Below, piece by piece: positions 26,311 to 35,413 of a stretch of DNA of 64,000 nucleotides (position 1 is the first letter of the stretch; each line of letters begins with the position of its first letter). Location of the stretch: NCBI RefSeq assembly GCF_900110295.1, contig NZ_FODF01000001.1, forward strand, positions 1-64,000. The letters run 5' to 3'. The notes beneath the pieces were generated by a model. That model searched no databases and was not told the origin of the DNA. It saw only the letters and a list, made by a program, of their open reading frames with translations. This stretch comes from Peptostreptococcus russellii (GTDB lineage: Bacteria > Bacillota > Clostridia > Peptostreptococcales > Peptostreptococcaceae). Made by a program: the position numbers and the translations under genes.

Positions 26311-27540
26311 ATGAAAAAAGTAGCAATAATAGGTGCAGGAGCAGCAGGTAGTATAGCGGCATATTTTGCAGCAAAATCAGGGGCAGATGTTACTATGTAT
26401 GAAAAAAATAATATAATAGGACGTAAGCTTAGAATAACAGGAAAAGGAAGATGTAATATTACAAATGCATCTGATTTAGAAGATATAATTTCTAATATAT
26501 ATAGAAATGGAAATTTCATGTATAGTGCTCTATATTCTTTTAGCAATGATAATTTGATGGATCTTTTTAAAGAATACGGTTTGAAGCTGAAAATAGAAAG
26601 AGGGAATAGAGTTTTCCCTGAAAGTGATAAGGCTTTAGATGTAGTTCTTACAATTGAAAAAATGTTAAAAGACGCTGGTGTAAAAATAGAGTTTAATAAA
26701 AAGGTTGAGTCGATAATTATAGAAGATGAAAGAATAAAAGGTATAAAACTAGGAGATGGCAAAAAAATATTTGCAGACTCTGTAGTAATAGCTACAGGCG
26801 GTGTAAGTTATCCATTGACAGGTTCTTCAGGTGATGGTTATAAAATGGCAGGCAAGGCAGGGCACAACATAACAAGGCTAAAGCCAGCATTAGCTGGTCT
26901 TGAAACGGTTCAATTGCCTAGAAAAGAAATGATAGGTCTAAATTTAAGAAATATAGGGATTAGTCTATATGAAAATAATAAAAAGATATATGAAGATTTT
27001 GGTGAACTTGAATTTAGAAATTATGGTATAGATGGACCTACTATAAAGTCGGCAAGTTGCTATGTAGAAGATACACAGAAAAATACTTACTATATAGTTT
27101 TGGACTTGAAAGCAGCCTTATCAGAAGAAAAATTAGATCTTAGAATACAGAGAGATTTCAAAAAGTATATGAATAAAAATTTTGAAAATGCTCTGAATGA
27201 TTTGTTGCCAAAGAGTATGATTGATTTTGTAATATCTTTAAGTGAAATAGATCGATATAAAGCCGTTCACCAGATAACAAAAAAAGAAAGAAGAAAACTT
27301 CTTGAAAGCATAAAGAAAATAAGATTTGATATTAAAAAAATAAGACCTATAGAAGAAGCTATTGTAACATCAGGTGGAGTAGAAGTAAAAGAAATTAATC
27401 CAGCAACTATGGAATCTAAAAAAATAGAAGGATTATATTTTGCAGGTGAAATAGTAGATATAGATGCTTATACAGGTGGATATAATCTGCAAGCAGCATT
27501 TTCAATGGGCTATTTAGCAGGAATTTCTTCGTCTAAGTAG
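26311..27540 (+). CDS. FAD-dependent oxidoreductase, YhiN/HI0933 family
   Basis: 409 residues. N-terminal dinucleotide motif GAGAAGSIAAYFAA (8-21), then GRKLRITGKGRCNITN, which marks the HI0933-like family (PF03486). A second block VVIATGGVSYPLTGSSGDGY and the C-terminal FAGEIVDIDAYTGGYNLQ complete the flavin site. The physiological substrate of the family is not settled. ATG 26311 follows AAGGTGAG. It converges on a minus-strand orphan gene, with a shared terminator between. Confidence 0.9.
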   Translation: MKKVAIIGAGAAGSIAAYFAAKSGADVTMYEKNNIIGRKLRITGKGRCNITNASDLEDIISNIYRNGNFMYSALYSFSNDNLMDLFKEYGLKLKIERGNRVFPESDKALDVVLTIEKMLKDAGVKIEFNKKVESIIIEDERIKGIKLGDGKKIFADSVVIATGGVSYPLTGSSGDGYKMAGKAGHNITRLKPALAGLETVQLPRKEMIGLNLRNIGISLYENNKKIYEDFGELEFRNYGIDGPTIKSASCYVEDTQKNTYYIVLDLKAALSEEKLDLRIQRDFKKYMNKNFENALNDLLPKSMIDFVISLSEIDRYKAVHQITKKERRKLLESIKKIRFDIKKIRPIEEAIVTSGGVEVKEINPATMESKKIEGLYFAGEIVDIDAYTGGYNLQAAFSMGYLAGISSSK

Positions 27541-27586
27541 AATATATATTTTAATCTAAATAAAAAAAATTTAAAATAATAAAAAT

Positions 27587-27612
27587 AAGGGTCGAGAATC
27601 GACCCTTTAAAA
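27587..27612. terminator. Bidirectional terminator between convergent genes
   Basis: AAGGGTCGA GAA TCGACCCTT, a 9-bp stem with a 3-nt loop; T/A-rich tails on both sides suit either strand. Confidence 0.75.
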
Positions 27613-27680
27613 AATTATCAAATAAAGTTTTTTGTCTTAAGCTAATAAATTATTGCTTTAATCCTGTAAAATATCCAATA

Positions 27681-28148
27681 TTATGAATTGCTTTTTACGA
27701 CATAATTGAATATTTTTTCATTGCCTAAATCAATGCTTCCTGTTTTAACAAATTTTTCTATACAATCTATATCCCACTGAGTTAAGTATTTTGCAGGAAT
27801 AGATAAGTCGTACCCACAGTTGAGCAAGACTTCATTCAACTTGAAGATACTTGAACAAGAAGCCTTTTGAGTATAATATTTAGAATTATTCTTTCTTTTA
27901 GTCATACTCTCGTTCTGTATCTCGATCAAAGTATCTACATACTCTCGATAAGGAAATCTAAACTCAGAAATAGACACATCAATGTCTTCAAGTATATCGA
28001 GCATAGCATTATCCTTCAACATATTATTAACAAATTGCTCTGATGTAAGTTTCCCTGAAACAATACCCTTTTGGTATTTACGTAACACTTTCTTTGTTTG
28101 AGCATAGATTCTATAACGTGCATCTAAATTCAATTGTAAGAATTTCAT
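27681..28148 (-). CDS. Hypothetical protein, unrecognised
   Basis: 155 residues, basic, probably cytosolic and alpha-helical. It begins MKFLQLNLDARYRIYAQTKK and later has KYLTQWDIDCIEKFVKTGSI. I do not recognise a family. ATG 28148 is favoured over a GTG at 28157 because AGAGGTG lies just upstream. It stands alone on the minus strand between plus-strand genes. The isolated placement and orphan look are compatible with an acquired gene, but base composition is not visibly different. Confidence 0.6.
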   Translation of the reverse strand: MKFLQLNLDARYRIYAQTKKVLRKYQKGIVSGKLTSEQFVNNMLKDNAMLDILEDIDVSISEFRFPYREYVDTLIEIQNESMTKRKNNSKYYTQKASCSSIFKLNEVLLNCGYDLSIPAKYLTQWDIDCIEKFVKTGSIDLGNEKIFNYVVKSNS

Positions 28149-28406
28149 CCGAATCACCTCTAATATAAGTATACTACATAATATAGTAAAAATCTATACC
28201 CTTAATAAAGTTGTTTGATATAGTCGAATATTTTGAAAATGGTTTTTATTGAAAAAATCATAAATATATAAAAACATAATTTAATATATACTTTTATTAT
28301 ATTATATATAGTATAAATAGAGAAATGATAACTATTATGAAAATGCTACAAAAAACATCTGTAATATAGTATAATTATAGTTATAGATTAATATGGAGGT
28401 CAGACT

Positions 28407-30185
28407 ATGAGCGATGTAAAAAGAATGAAAAATCTTGTTGAGATATCAGAGATAGTAACAGGGTCAGATAATTTCTTTGAGATTAAAGATCAGGTAATAA
28501 ACAAGATGCTTAGTGTTGTTCATCCAACAAAGGCATGTGTAAATTTATTTTATAATAAGGATTATAATTACTCTCATCTTGTATGTTCAGCAACTTTAGA
28601 TTATATACCTAAGTTATTCCCTAAAAATGAGGAATACGGAGCAAAGGTTGATTTTTCTATTTATCCAGAATATATTCATGAGGCTGTCTTTGAAAAAAAG
28701 ATAGTTATAGTAAAAAATATATTTAAGGATGAAAGAGCAGCTGGCGAAGAAGATATGGCTAAAAATGAAAACTATATAGGCCGTGTTGTATTGCCTTTTG
28801 TAATAAATAATGAAACGGAAGGTTTCATGACTTGTTATCTTCAAAAGGAAGATGATCTTAAACAAGAAGATATAGACTTTATGTCCCAAGTTGCATCACT
28901 TATGTCACTTTCAATTTCAACTACAAAGAAGAATAAGGATATTCACAGCCTAGTAAATAAGCTTAGAAACTCTATTGCCAATATAAACAAAGGTTCTATA
29001 ATGTTGTATTCTTCAAAAGATATATACTATTATATGAAGAAAATGTCATGTGTTATAGCTGACACTACAAATAGTGAATATTCAATGATAAATATATATA
29101 ATAGAGATCATAATGGCAAGATAGTAGGTCAGGAAGTAAGTATTGCATGTCCTGAAGAAAGTATCAATGGAATAAATGCCATTATGCCTCAAATAACAAA
29201 TTCAAATAAAATGTTCGCCGTTGTAAAAGATAGTAAAATGAAAATAGCAGATAAAGAAATAAATAATTATATGTTTATGAGATTGGAAATTGATTCAAAA
29301 AGTGAACTTATAGTATTTTGTGGAGGAAACTCAGAGTATAGTATAGATGATCAAAATACAATGTCAATTCTATCTAAACAAATAAGAAATAGTATAAGAA
29401 GCTATGAATATTATCTGACAGAGGAAAAGCACAAAGAAATAGAAAATGATTTATCTATGTTAAAAAGACAGCAAAGTTTAATTATGAATAGCAGTAGCGA
29501 TTTAGATGTTTTTTCAGATAATAGAATGTACTTTTTCCATAGGGCTGCGAGACTAGTTGGCGGAGATTTTTATAATGCTATAGATTTAGGAGATAAGATG
29601 GTATTTATTGTAGCCGATGTAATGGGACATGGTATTGTTTCAAACTATATTGTTGCTATAATAAAGGGTGCATTTGAAATACTTTCTAGATATTTAGATG
29701 ATCCTGGAGAAATATTAGAGCAAATGAATGATTATCTGTACAATGAATTTGATAAAATGGGAATTTATTCGACAGCAATAGTAGGGGTTGTTGATAAAAA
29801 TAATTTAAAACTTTCTATCGCAAACGCAGGTCATTATTTCCCGATAATAATATCAAATGATAATACAGCTAAAAATAATCAAGAAGGAGAAAGAGGTATT
29901 CCGGTAGGTATAATAGAAGAAACACACTACAGATCAGTAGAATACAATTTATCTGATGTAAAGGAGATGTGTTTCTTTACAGATGGTATACTTGAAATGA
30001 AAAATAAAGACGGTGAAGAGTTTGGAATAGAGGGTTTAACAAACTTTTTATTAGAAAACACTAAAAATAATAAAGAAACAACTCTTGGGAATGTTAGAGA
30101 AGAAATAAATAGTTTTGCAGAAAATAAAGAAAAATTAGATGATATCCTTTTGGTTTTTATAAAAAATACAGATGAAATAGAATAA
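28407..30185 (+). CDS. GAF-domain serine phosphatase, RsbU/SpoIIE type
   Basis: 592 residues, no signal or membrane span. Residues about 10-175 resemble a GAF sensor; 190-345 a second, weaker GAF-like module; a short helix (about 350-375) links to a PP2C/SpoIIE phosphatase (about 375-590). Metal-binding motifs are present: VGGDFYNAID (~384-393), VADVMGHG (~402), NAGHYFP (~472) and FFTDGILEMK (~522). Such enzymes usually dephosphorylate an anti-anti-sigma factor. No STAS protein, anti-sigma kinase or sigma factor lies in the window. GGAGG precedes ATG 28407, with TATAAT at 28380-28385 upstream. Confidence 0.88.
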   Translation: MSDVKRMKNLVEISEIVTGSDNFFEIKDQVINKMLSVVHPTKACVNLFYNKDYNYSHLVCSATLDYIPKLFPKNEEYGAKVDFSIYPEYIHEAVFEKKIVIVKNIFKDERAAGEEDMAKNENYIGRVVLPFVINNETEGFMTCYLQKEDDLKQEDIDFMSQVASLMSLSISTTKKNKDIHSLVNKLRNSIANINKGSIMLYSSKDIYYYMKKMSCVIADTTNSEYSMINIYNRDHNGKIVGQEVSIACPEESINGINAIMPQITNSNKMFAVVKDSKMKIADKEINNYMFMRLEIDSKSELIVFCGGNSEYSIDDQNTMSILSKQIRNSIRSYEYYLTEEKHKEIENDLSMLKRQQSLIMNSSSDLDVFSDNRMYFFHRAARLVGGDFYNAIDLGDKMVFIVADVMGHGIVSNYIVAIIKGAFEILSRYLDDPGEILEQMNDYLYNEFDKMGIYSTAIVGVVDKNNLKLSIANAGHYFPIIISNDNTAKNNQEGERGIPVGIIEETHYRSVEYNLSDVKEMCFFTDGILEMKNKDGEEFGIEGLTNFLLENTKNNKETTLGNVREEINSFAENKEKLDDILLVFIKNTDEIE

Positions 30186-30411
30186 AAAAAGGAAGTAGCA
30201 AAAAAATGGGAGGAAAATGTTTTTTTAATTAAGTCTTAAATAGAATCAATGTATTTTTTTTATTGATAAATTTTAGATTAAAAGGTTGGTAGATTAGAAA
30301 AAATGAAAAAAATACTAATAGACTTGATTAAAATTTTTTAAAAACGTTTTTTATATTAAAACATACAAAAAAAAGACTAATTTACTTTTGAAAATTAAAA
30401 AAGCTTTCAAG
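30186..30411. other. AT-rich spacer upstream of the oxidoreductase promoter
   Basis: About 225 nt of A/T runs between the phosphatase stop and the promoter. No clear terminator for the phosphatase gene and no ORF are seen. Confidence 0.5.
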
Positions 30412-30440
30412 TTGATTTTTTTTATTTTTTTTAGTATAAT
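30412..30440 (+). promoter_or_regulatory. Strong promoter of the pyruvate:ferredoxin oxidoreductase gene
   Basis: -35 TTGATT (30412-30417), a 17-nt T-rich spacer, -10 TATAAT (30435-30440). It gives a leader of about 210 nt. Confidence 0.75.
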
Positions 30441-30658
30441 TAAGTCGACAGTTGAAAATTACATAAAGAGGAAATTAGTTACTGAAGTATTTTCAATTAA
30501 AATTGTTATCAATAAATATTAAATGGATTGCTCTGAATTTTTAAAAACAATTTATTAGAAAATAAATTGTAGTTTTATTTCGTTAAGCAATTTATTTTAT
30601 ATTGTATACAAGAAACATTATAATTAAACAATTGTAATTCTTAAGGAGGAATTAAATC
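30441..30658 (+). promoter_or_regulatory. Long 5' leader of the oxidoreductase gene
   Basis: About 210 nt with no ORF. It holds a perfect 10-bp inverted repeat ACAATTTATT/AATAAATTGT (30547-30570, 4-nt loop) and a second CAATTTATT copy near 30588. No Rex-type TTGTTAA-N4-TTAACAA site and no known riboswitch is visible. It could set mRNA stability or bind a regulator. Confidence 0.5.
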
Positions 30659-33600
30659 ATGGCTAAATTTATGAAAACAGTTGATGGTAATACAGCCGCT
30701 GCTCATGTATCTTATGCATTTACAGACGTAGCTGCTATTTACCCAATCACTCCTTCTTCAACAATGGCAGAAGTTGTTGATGAATGGGCATCACAGGGAA
30801 GAAAGAATATCTTCGGACAGGTTGTAAAAGTTGTAGAAATGCAATCTGAAGGTGGTGCAGCTGGTGCATTCCACGGATCATTATCTGCTGGTGCATTAAC
30901 TTCTACTTACACTGCATCTCAGGGGCTATTATTGATGCTACCAAACATGTACAAATGTGCTGGTGAATTATTACCAGGTGTATTCCATGTTTCAGCTCGT
31001 GCTCTTGCATCACAGGCTCTATCAATATTCGGTGACCATCAGGACGTTATGTCAGCTAGAATGACTGGATGTTGTTTACTAGCATCTGGATCAGTTCAGG
31101 AAGTTGCTGATATCGCTCCAGTAGCTCACTATGCAGCTATAGAAGGTAAGTTACCATTCATTCACTTCTTTGACGGTTTCAGAACTTCTCATGAAATTCA
31201 GAAGGTTGAATTATTCGAAAACGAAGACTACGCTAAGTTATTAAACTTTGACGCAGTTAAGGAATTCAGAGATAGCGCATTATCTCCAAATCACCCATTC
31301 ACTAAGGGTACAGCTCAGAACCCAGACATTTACTTCCAGACTAGAGAAGCATCTAACAAGTACTATGATGACATGGTTGGCATAGTTGAAAAGTACATGG
31401 ATAAGATGTCTGAATTAACTGGTAGAAAGCATAGCTTATTTGATTACTATGGTGCAGAAGATGCTAAGTATGTAATGGTAGCTATGGGATCAGTTACAGA
31501 AGCTGCAGAAGAACTAATAGACGTATTAAATGGTAGAGGCGGAAAGTACGGTTTAGTTAAGGTTCATCTTTACAGACCATTCTCAGTAGAACATTTCTTA
31601 AAGGCAATGCCAAGCACTGTTGAAAGAATAGTTGTATTAGATAGAACTAAGGAACCGGGTGCAAACGGTGAACCTCTATACTTAGACGTAAGAGATATAT
31701 ACTATGGTAAGGAAAATGCTCCTATGATAATAGGTGGTAGATACGGATTAGGATCAAAGGATACTATACCAACTGACTTAATGGCTGCATTCGAAAACTT
31801 AACTTCAGATGCTCCAAAGGATAGATTTACTCTAAGCATAGTAGATGATGTAACAAATCATTCTATAACTGCTAAGGAAGAAATCAAGATAGCTCAGCCA
31901 GGTACAGTAAGATGTAAGTTCTGGGGTCTTGGTTCAGATGGTACTGTTGGTGCTAATAAGCAGGCTATCAAGATCATTGGTGACAACACTGACAAATATG
32001 TTCAGGCTTACTTTGACTATGACTCTAAGAAGTCTGGTGGTGTAACAATGTCACACTTAAGATTTGGTGATACTCCAATAAGATCTACTTATCTATTAGA
32101 TGAAGCAGATTACATTGCATGTCATAAGCAGTCATACGTATATCAGTATGATGTAATCAAGGGATTAAGAAAGGGTGGTAACTTCGTTCTAAATACTATC
32201 TGGACTCCAGAAGAATTAGATACTCATTTACCAGCTGCTCTTAAGAGATATATAGCAAGAAATGATATCCAGTTCTATACTCTAGACGCTGTTAATATAG
32301 CTAAGGAAATAGGATTAGGAAATAGAATAAACATGATCTGTCAGTCAGCATTCTTCAAGCTAGCTGAAATAATACCAGAAGAAGATGCTGTTAAGTACTT
32401 AAAGGATTCTATAAAGAAGACTTACGGTAAGAAGGGTGACAAGATCGTAAACATGAACTGTGAAGCAGTTGATCAGGGTATACATGCCCTAGTTAAGATA
32501 GACGTTCCAGCTTCTTGGGCTGATGCAGTTGATGAAGAAAAGGCTGAAGTTAGTGAACCAGCATTCATCAAGAATATATTAAGACCAATGACAGCTGTTG
32601 AAGGTAATAGCTTACCAGTTTCAGCATTCAATGAAAATATAGATGGTCGTTTCCCAGCAGGTACAGCTGCATATGAAAAGAGATGTATAGCTGTTGACGT
32701 TCCTGAATGGCAGGTAGACAACTGTATCCAGTGTAACCAGTGTTCAGTAGTATGTCCTCATGCTGCAATAAGACCAATTTTACTTACAGAAGAAGAAGCT
32801 GCTAACGCACCTGAAGCATTCGTTACAAAGAAGGCCGTAGGTAAGGGATTAGAAGGATTACAGTACAGAATACAGGTATCTGCTATGGACTGTACAGGAT
32901 GTGGAAACTGTGCAGACATATGTCCAGCTAAGACTAAGGCATTAGTTATGAAGCCAATGGAAGAACAGAAGGAAGTTCAGGAAGAAAACTGGTACTTTGC
33001 AACAGACTTCTCTAAGGTATCTGCTAAGCCAGACGTTATGCCAGCAACTACTATAAAGGGTTCTCAGTTCAGACAGCCACTTCTTGAATTCTCAGGAGCA
33101 TGTGCTGGTTGTGGAGAAACTGCTTACATGAAGTTAGCTACTCAGTTATTCGGACCAAGAATGATGGTTGCAAATGCAACTGGATGTTCTTCAATATGGG
33201 GTGCTTCAGCTCCAGCGACTCCTTACACTTACAACCATGAAGGTAAGGGTCCAGCTTGGGCAAACTCACTATTCGAAGACAATGCTGAATACGGATACGG
33301 TATGTACTTAGCTGTTAGTCAGTTAAGAAGCAAGGTTGAAGAATTAGCTAAGGAATTAGCAGAAGTTGTTACAGATGAAGCTGAAAAGGCAGTTGTAACT
33401 GAATTTATAGATAATATGTACAACGGTGACACTACTGTAGCTACAAGTGAATCATTCACTAAGTTAGTTGACAAGTACGCTGCAGAAGGTAAATACACTG
33501 AACTAGTTAAGGAATTAGTTGAATTAAAGGATTACTTCGTTAAGAGATCTCAGTGGATACTTGGTGGAGACGGTTGGTCATATGACATCGGTTATGGTGG

Positions 33601-34195
33601 ATTAGATCACGTTCTAGCATCAGGAGAAGACGTAAACGTTCTTGTATTTGATACAGAAGTTTACTCTAATACAGGTGGTCAGTCTTCTAAGGCTACTCCA
33701 GCAGCAGCTATGGCTAAGTTCGCAGCTTCTGGTAAGAGATCTAAGAAGAAGGATTTAGGTATGATGGCTGCTACATATGGAAACGTATATGTTGCTCAGG
33801 TTGCTATAGGTGCAGATAAGAACCAGTTCTTAAAGGCATTAATAGAAGCTGAAAGATACGATGGACCATCTCTAATAATATGCTATGCTCCATGTATCAA
33901 CCACGGAATTAAGAAGGGTATGGGTAAATCAGTAGAAAACGAAGCTGATGCAGTTAAGTGTGGATACTGGCACCTATACAGATACAACCCACAGCTTAAG
34001 GCTGAAGGCAAGAATCCATTTAGCCTTGATTCTAAGGAACCAACTGAATCATTCAGAGAATTCATCATGGGTCAGAACAGATATGCTGCAATAGCTAAGA
34101 TGTTCCCAGAAGAAAGTGAAGAATTATTCGCAATGGCAGAACAGAATGCTAAGGAAAGATACGAAGGCTATAAGAAAATGGCTGAAGGAAAGTAA
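30659..34195 (+). CDS. nifJ: Pyruvate:ferredoxin (flavodoxin) oxidoreductase
   Basis: 1,178 residues, the standard single-chain anaerobic enzyme. Converts pyruvate and CoA to acetyl-CoA and CO2, passing electrons to ferredoxin. N-terminal thiamine-enzyme domains carry YPITPSSTMAE; the ferredoxin-like insert has CIQCNQCSVVCP (~687) and CTGCGNCADICP (~744); the proximal cluster begins at CAGCGET (~814); the TPP domain shows GGDGWSYDIGYGG (~969). Codon use differs from neighbours: Gln is mostly CAG, Lys AAG, Tyr TAC, the pattern of a very highly expressed gene. GGAGG precedes ATG 30659. It is monocistronic. Confidence 0.97.
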   Translation: MAKFMKTVDGNTAAAHVSYAFTDVAAIYPITPSSTMAEVVDEWASQGRKNIFGQVVKVVEMQSEGGAAGAFHGSLSAGALTSTYTASQGLLLMLPNMYKCAGELLPGVFHVSARALASQALSIFGDHQDVMSARMTGCCLLASGSVQEVADIAPVAHYAAIEGKLPFIHFFDGFRTSHEIQKVELFENEDYAKLLNFDAVKEFRDSALSPNHPFTKGTAQNPDIYFQTREASNKYYDDMVGIVEKYMDKMSELTGRKHSLFDYYGAEDAKYVMVAMGSVTEAAEELIDVLNGRGGKYGLVKVHLYRPFSVEHFLKAMPSTVERIVVLDRTKEPGANGEPLYLDVRDIYYGKENAPMIIGGRYGLGSKDTIPTDLMAAFENLTSDAPKDRFTLSIVDDVTNHSITAKEEIKIAQPGTVRCKFWGLGSDGTVGANKQAIKIIGDNTDKYVQAYFDYDSKKSGGVTMSHLRFGDTPIRSTYLLDEADYIACHKQSYVYQYDVIKGLRKGGNFVLNTIWTPEELDTHLPAALKRYIARNDIQFYTLDAVNIAKEIGLGNRINMICQSAFFKLAEIIPEEDAVKYLKDSIKKTYGKKGDKIVNMNCEAVDQGIHALVKIDVPASWADAVDEEKAEVSEPAFIKNILRPMTAVEGNSLPVSAFNENIDGRFPAGTAAYEKRCIAVDVPEWQVDNCIQCNQCSVVCPHAAIRPILLTEEEAANAPEAFVTKKAVGKGLEGLQYRIQVSAMDCTGCGNCADICPAKTKALVMKPMEEQKEVQEENWYFATDFSKVSAKPDVMPATTIKGSQFRQPLLEFSGACAGCGETAYMKLATQLFGPRMMVANATGCSSIWGASAPATPYTYNHEGKGPAWANSLFEDNAEYGYGMYLAVSQLRSKVEELAKELAEVVTDEAEKAVVTEFIDNMYNGDTTVATSESFTKLVDKYAAEGKYTELVKELVELKDYFVKRSQWILGGDGWSYDIGYGGLDHVLASGEDVNVLVFDTEVYSNTGGQSSKATPAAAMAKFAASGKRSKKKDLGMMAATYGNVYVAQVAIGADKNQFLKALIEAERYDGPSLIICYAPCINHGIKKGMGKSVENEADAVKCGYWHLYRYNPQLKAEGKNPFSLDSKEPTESFREFIMGQNRYAAIAKMFPEESEELFAMAEQNAKERYEGYKKMAEGK

Positions 34196-34260
34196 TTAAC
34201 TAACTAACTAATGTTTTCATAAACTAGCAATAGTTCATGATATAATAGTTATGATTTGAT

Positions 34261-34298
34261 AAAATGCTCTTGGAGTTTTCTTCGAGAGCATTTTTTTT
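34261..34298 (+). terminator. Terminator of nifJ
   Basis: AATGCTCT pairs with AGAGCATT (with an inner GAG/CTT-type stem), followed by T8. Confidence 0.85.
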
Positions 34299-34381
34299 AT
34301 AAAAATTAAGAAAAATATTGAAAGATAGTTTATTAGATTTTCATTTTTAGTAAATGAATTTTATAAATTAGTAAATACATT

Positions 34382-34421
34382 AAAAAGCCAATGTACAAAT
34401 AAAAATGTACATTGGCTTTTT
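34382..34421. terminator. Bidirectional terminator between nifJ and maf
   Basis: A 16-bp perfect stem, AAAAAGCCAATGTACA against TGTACATTGGCTTTTT, with an 8-nt loop. It can end maf on the minus strand and back up the nifJ terminator. Confidence 0.88.
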
Positions 34422-34458
34422 AGAATTATTCTGTTGCTAATTAAAATACTGCTTAAAC

Positions 34459-35064
34459 TTATATTTGATATTCAATAATACTTCTATATAACTTTGAAAT
34501 GGGAAGTCCCATTACAGTGTAATAATCCCCAGAAATATTTTTAATTAAAAGTGCACCCATATCCTGAATTCCATATGCGCCTGCTTTATCCATAGGGGAG
34601 TCACTTTTTATATAGTCTCTAATAATTTTTTCCATATTATCATCATAATCAAAGAACTCTACCTCAGTGTAGCTTGTAAATGTTTCAAGAGCTGTTTCAT
34701 TTTTGACCAAACTTACACCTGTATAAACCCTATGCTTAGATCCACAAAGGCTTCTAAGCATTCTATATGCGTCTTCATGGTTATTCGGTTTGCCTAGAAT
34801 TTCATTTTCGCTTACAACAACAGTATCTGAACCAATAATTATCTTATTCGGATTTTCCTTTGATATGGCATTTGCCTTGTTAAAGGCAAGAGCTGAAGTA
34901 AGCAAATCTGCTTTTTCGAACATGCTTTTTTCACTATTAGAGTAAATTATTTCGTTTTCTATTTCTTTTTCATTTATTTCAGAAGCTATAGTTAAAAAAT
35001 TTATACTGCACATTTCTAGCAGTTCTTTTCTTCTTGGTGACGTACTTGCAAGTATTATTTCCAT
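34459..35064 (-). CDS. maf: Maf-family nucleoside triphosphate pyrophosphatase
   Basis: 201 residues. House-cleaning enzyme hydrolysing non-canonical or methylated NTPs (dTTP/UTP class), historically linked to septum inhibition. Motifs: LASTSPRRKELL (5-16), IIGSDTVVV around 75, VYTGVSLV near 115 and DKAGAYGIQDMGALL near 158. The residue pattern matches the YhdE-like dTTP/UTP group rather than YceF, though not decisively. GGGAGG precedes ATG 35064. Confidence 0.93.
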   Translation of the reverse strand: MEIILASTSPRRKELLEMCSINFLTIASEINEKEIENEIIYSNSEKSMFEKADLLTSALAFNKANAISKENPNKIIIGSDTVVVSENEILGKPNNHEDAYRMLRSLCGSKHRVYTGVSLVKNETALETFTSYTEVEFFDYDDNMEKIIRDYIKSDSPMDKAGAYGIQDMGALLIKNISGDYYTVMGLPISKLYRSIIEYQI

Positions 35065-35413
35065 TTTATCCTCCCGTAATGTTATACAAACTTTCTAAAA
35101 TTAAAAACATATAACTTAAACATAATATAATCTACATGTGTATATTAATACATATGTAGATAAAAATCAAAGGTAAATCATAAATATAAAAAATAAAAAC
35201 TATAAAATATAGAAACAATATATACAAAAAGTTTTTTAATAGATTTTTTAATGATTTTTAAAAAAACTTTAAAATGTTGAAATTTTAATGATTTTAGCTA
35301 TAAAAAAACTCCTTCTATAACAAAAAATGTTGAAATTATGGTATAATGAAACGGACGTCAAATTAAAAATTTTAGGTAAAATATTTTTTAAGGCAAAGGC
35401 CTATGGAGGAATT
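35065..35413. other. Divergent intergenic region upstream of maf and the CmpB-like gene
   Basis: 349 nt, very AT-rich. A TATAAT at 35342-35347 with an upstream TATGG is the likely -10 of the plus-strand gene; the -35 is weak. Nothing else is recognised. Confidence 0.5.

Noticed and set aside
30441-30658. Rex operator or known riboswitch before nifJ
   Set aside because: The dyad ACAATTTATT/AATAAATTGT does not fit the Rex pattern and no known riboswitch core is present.
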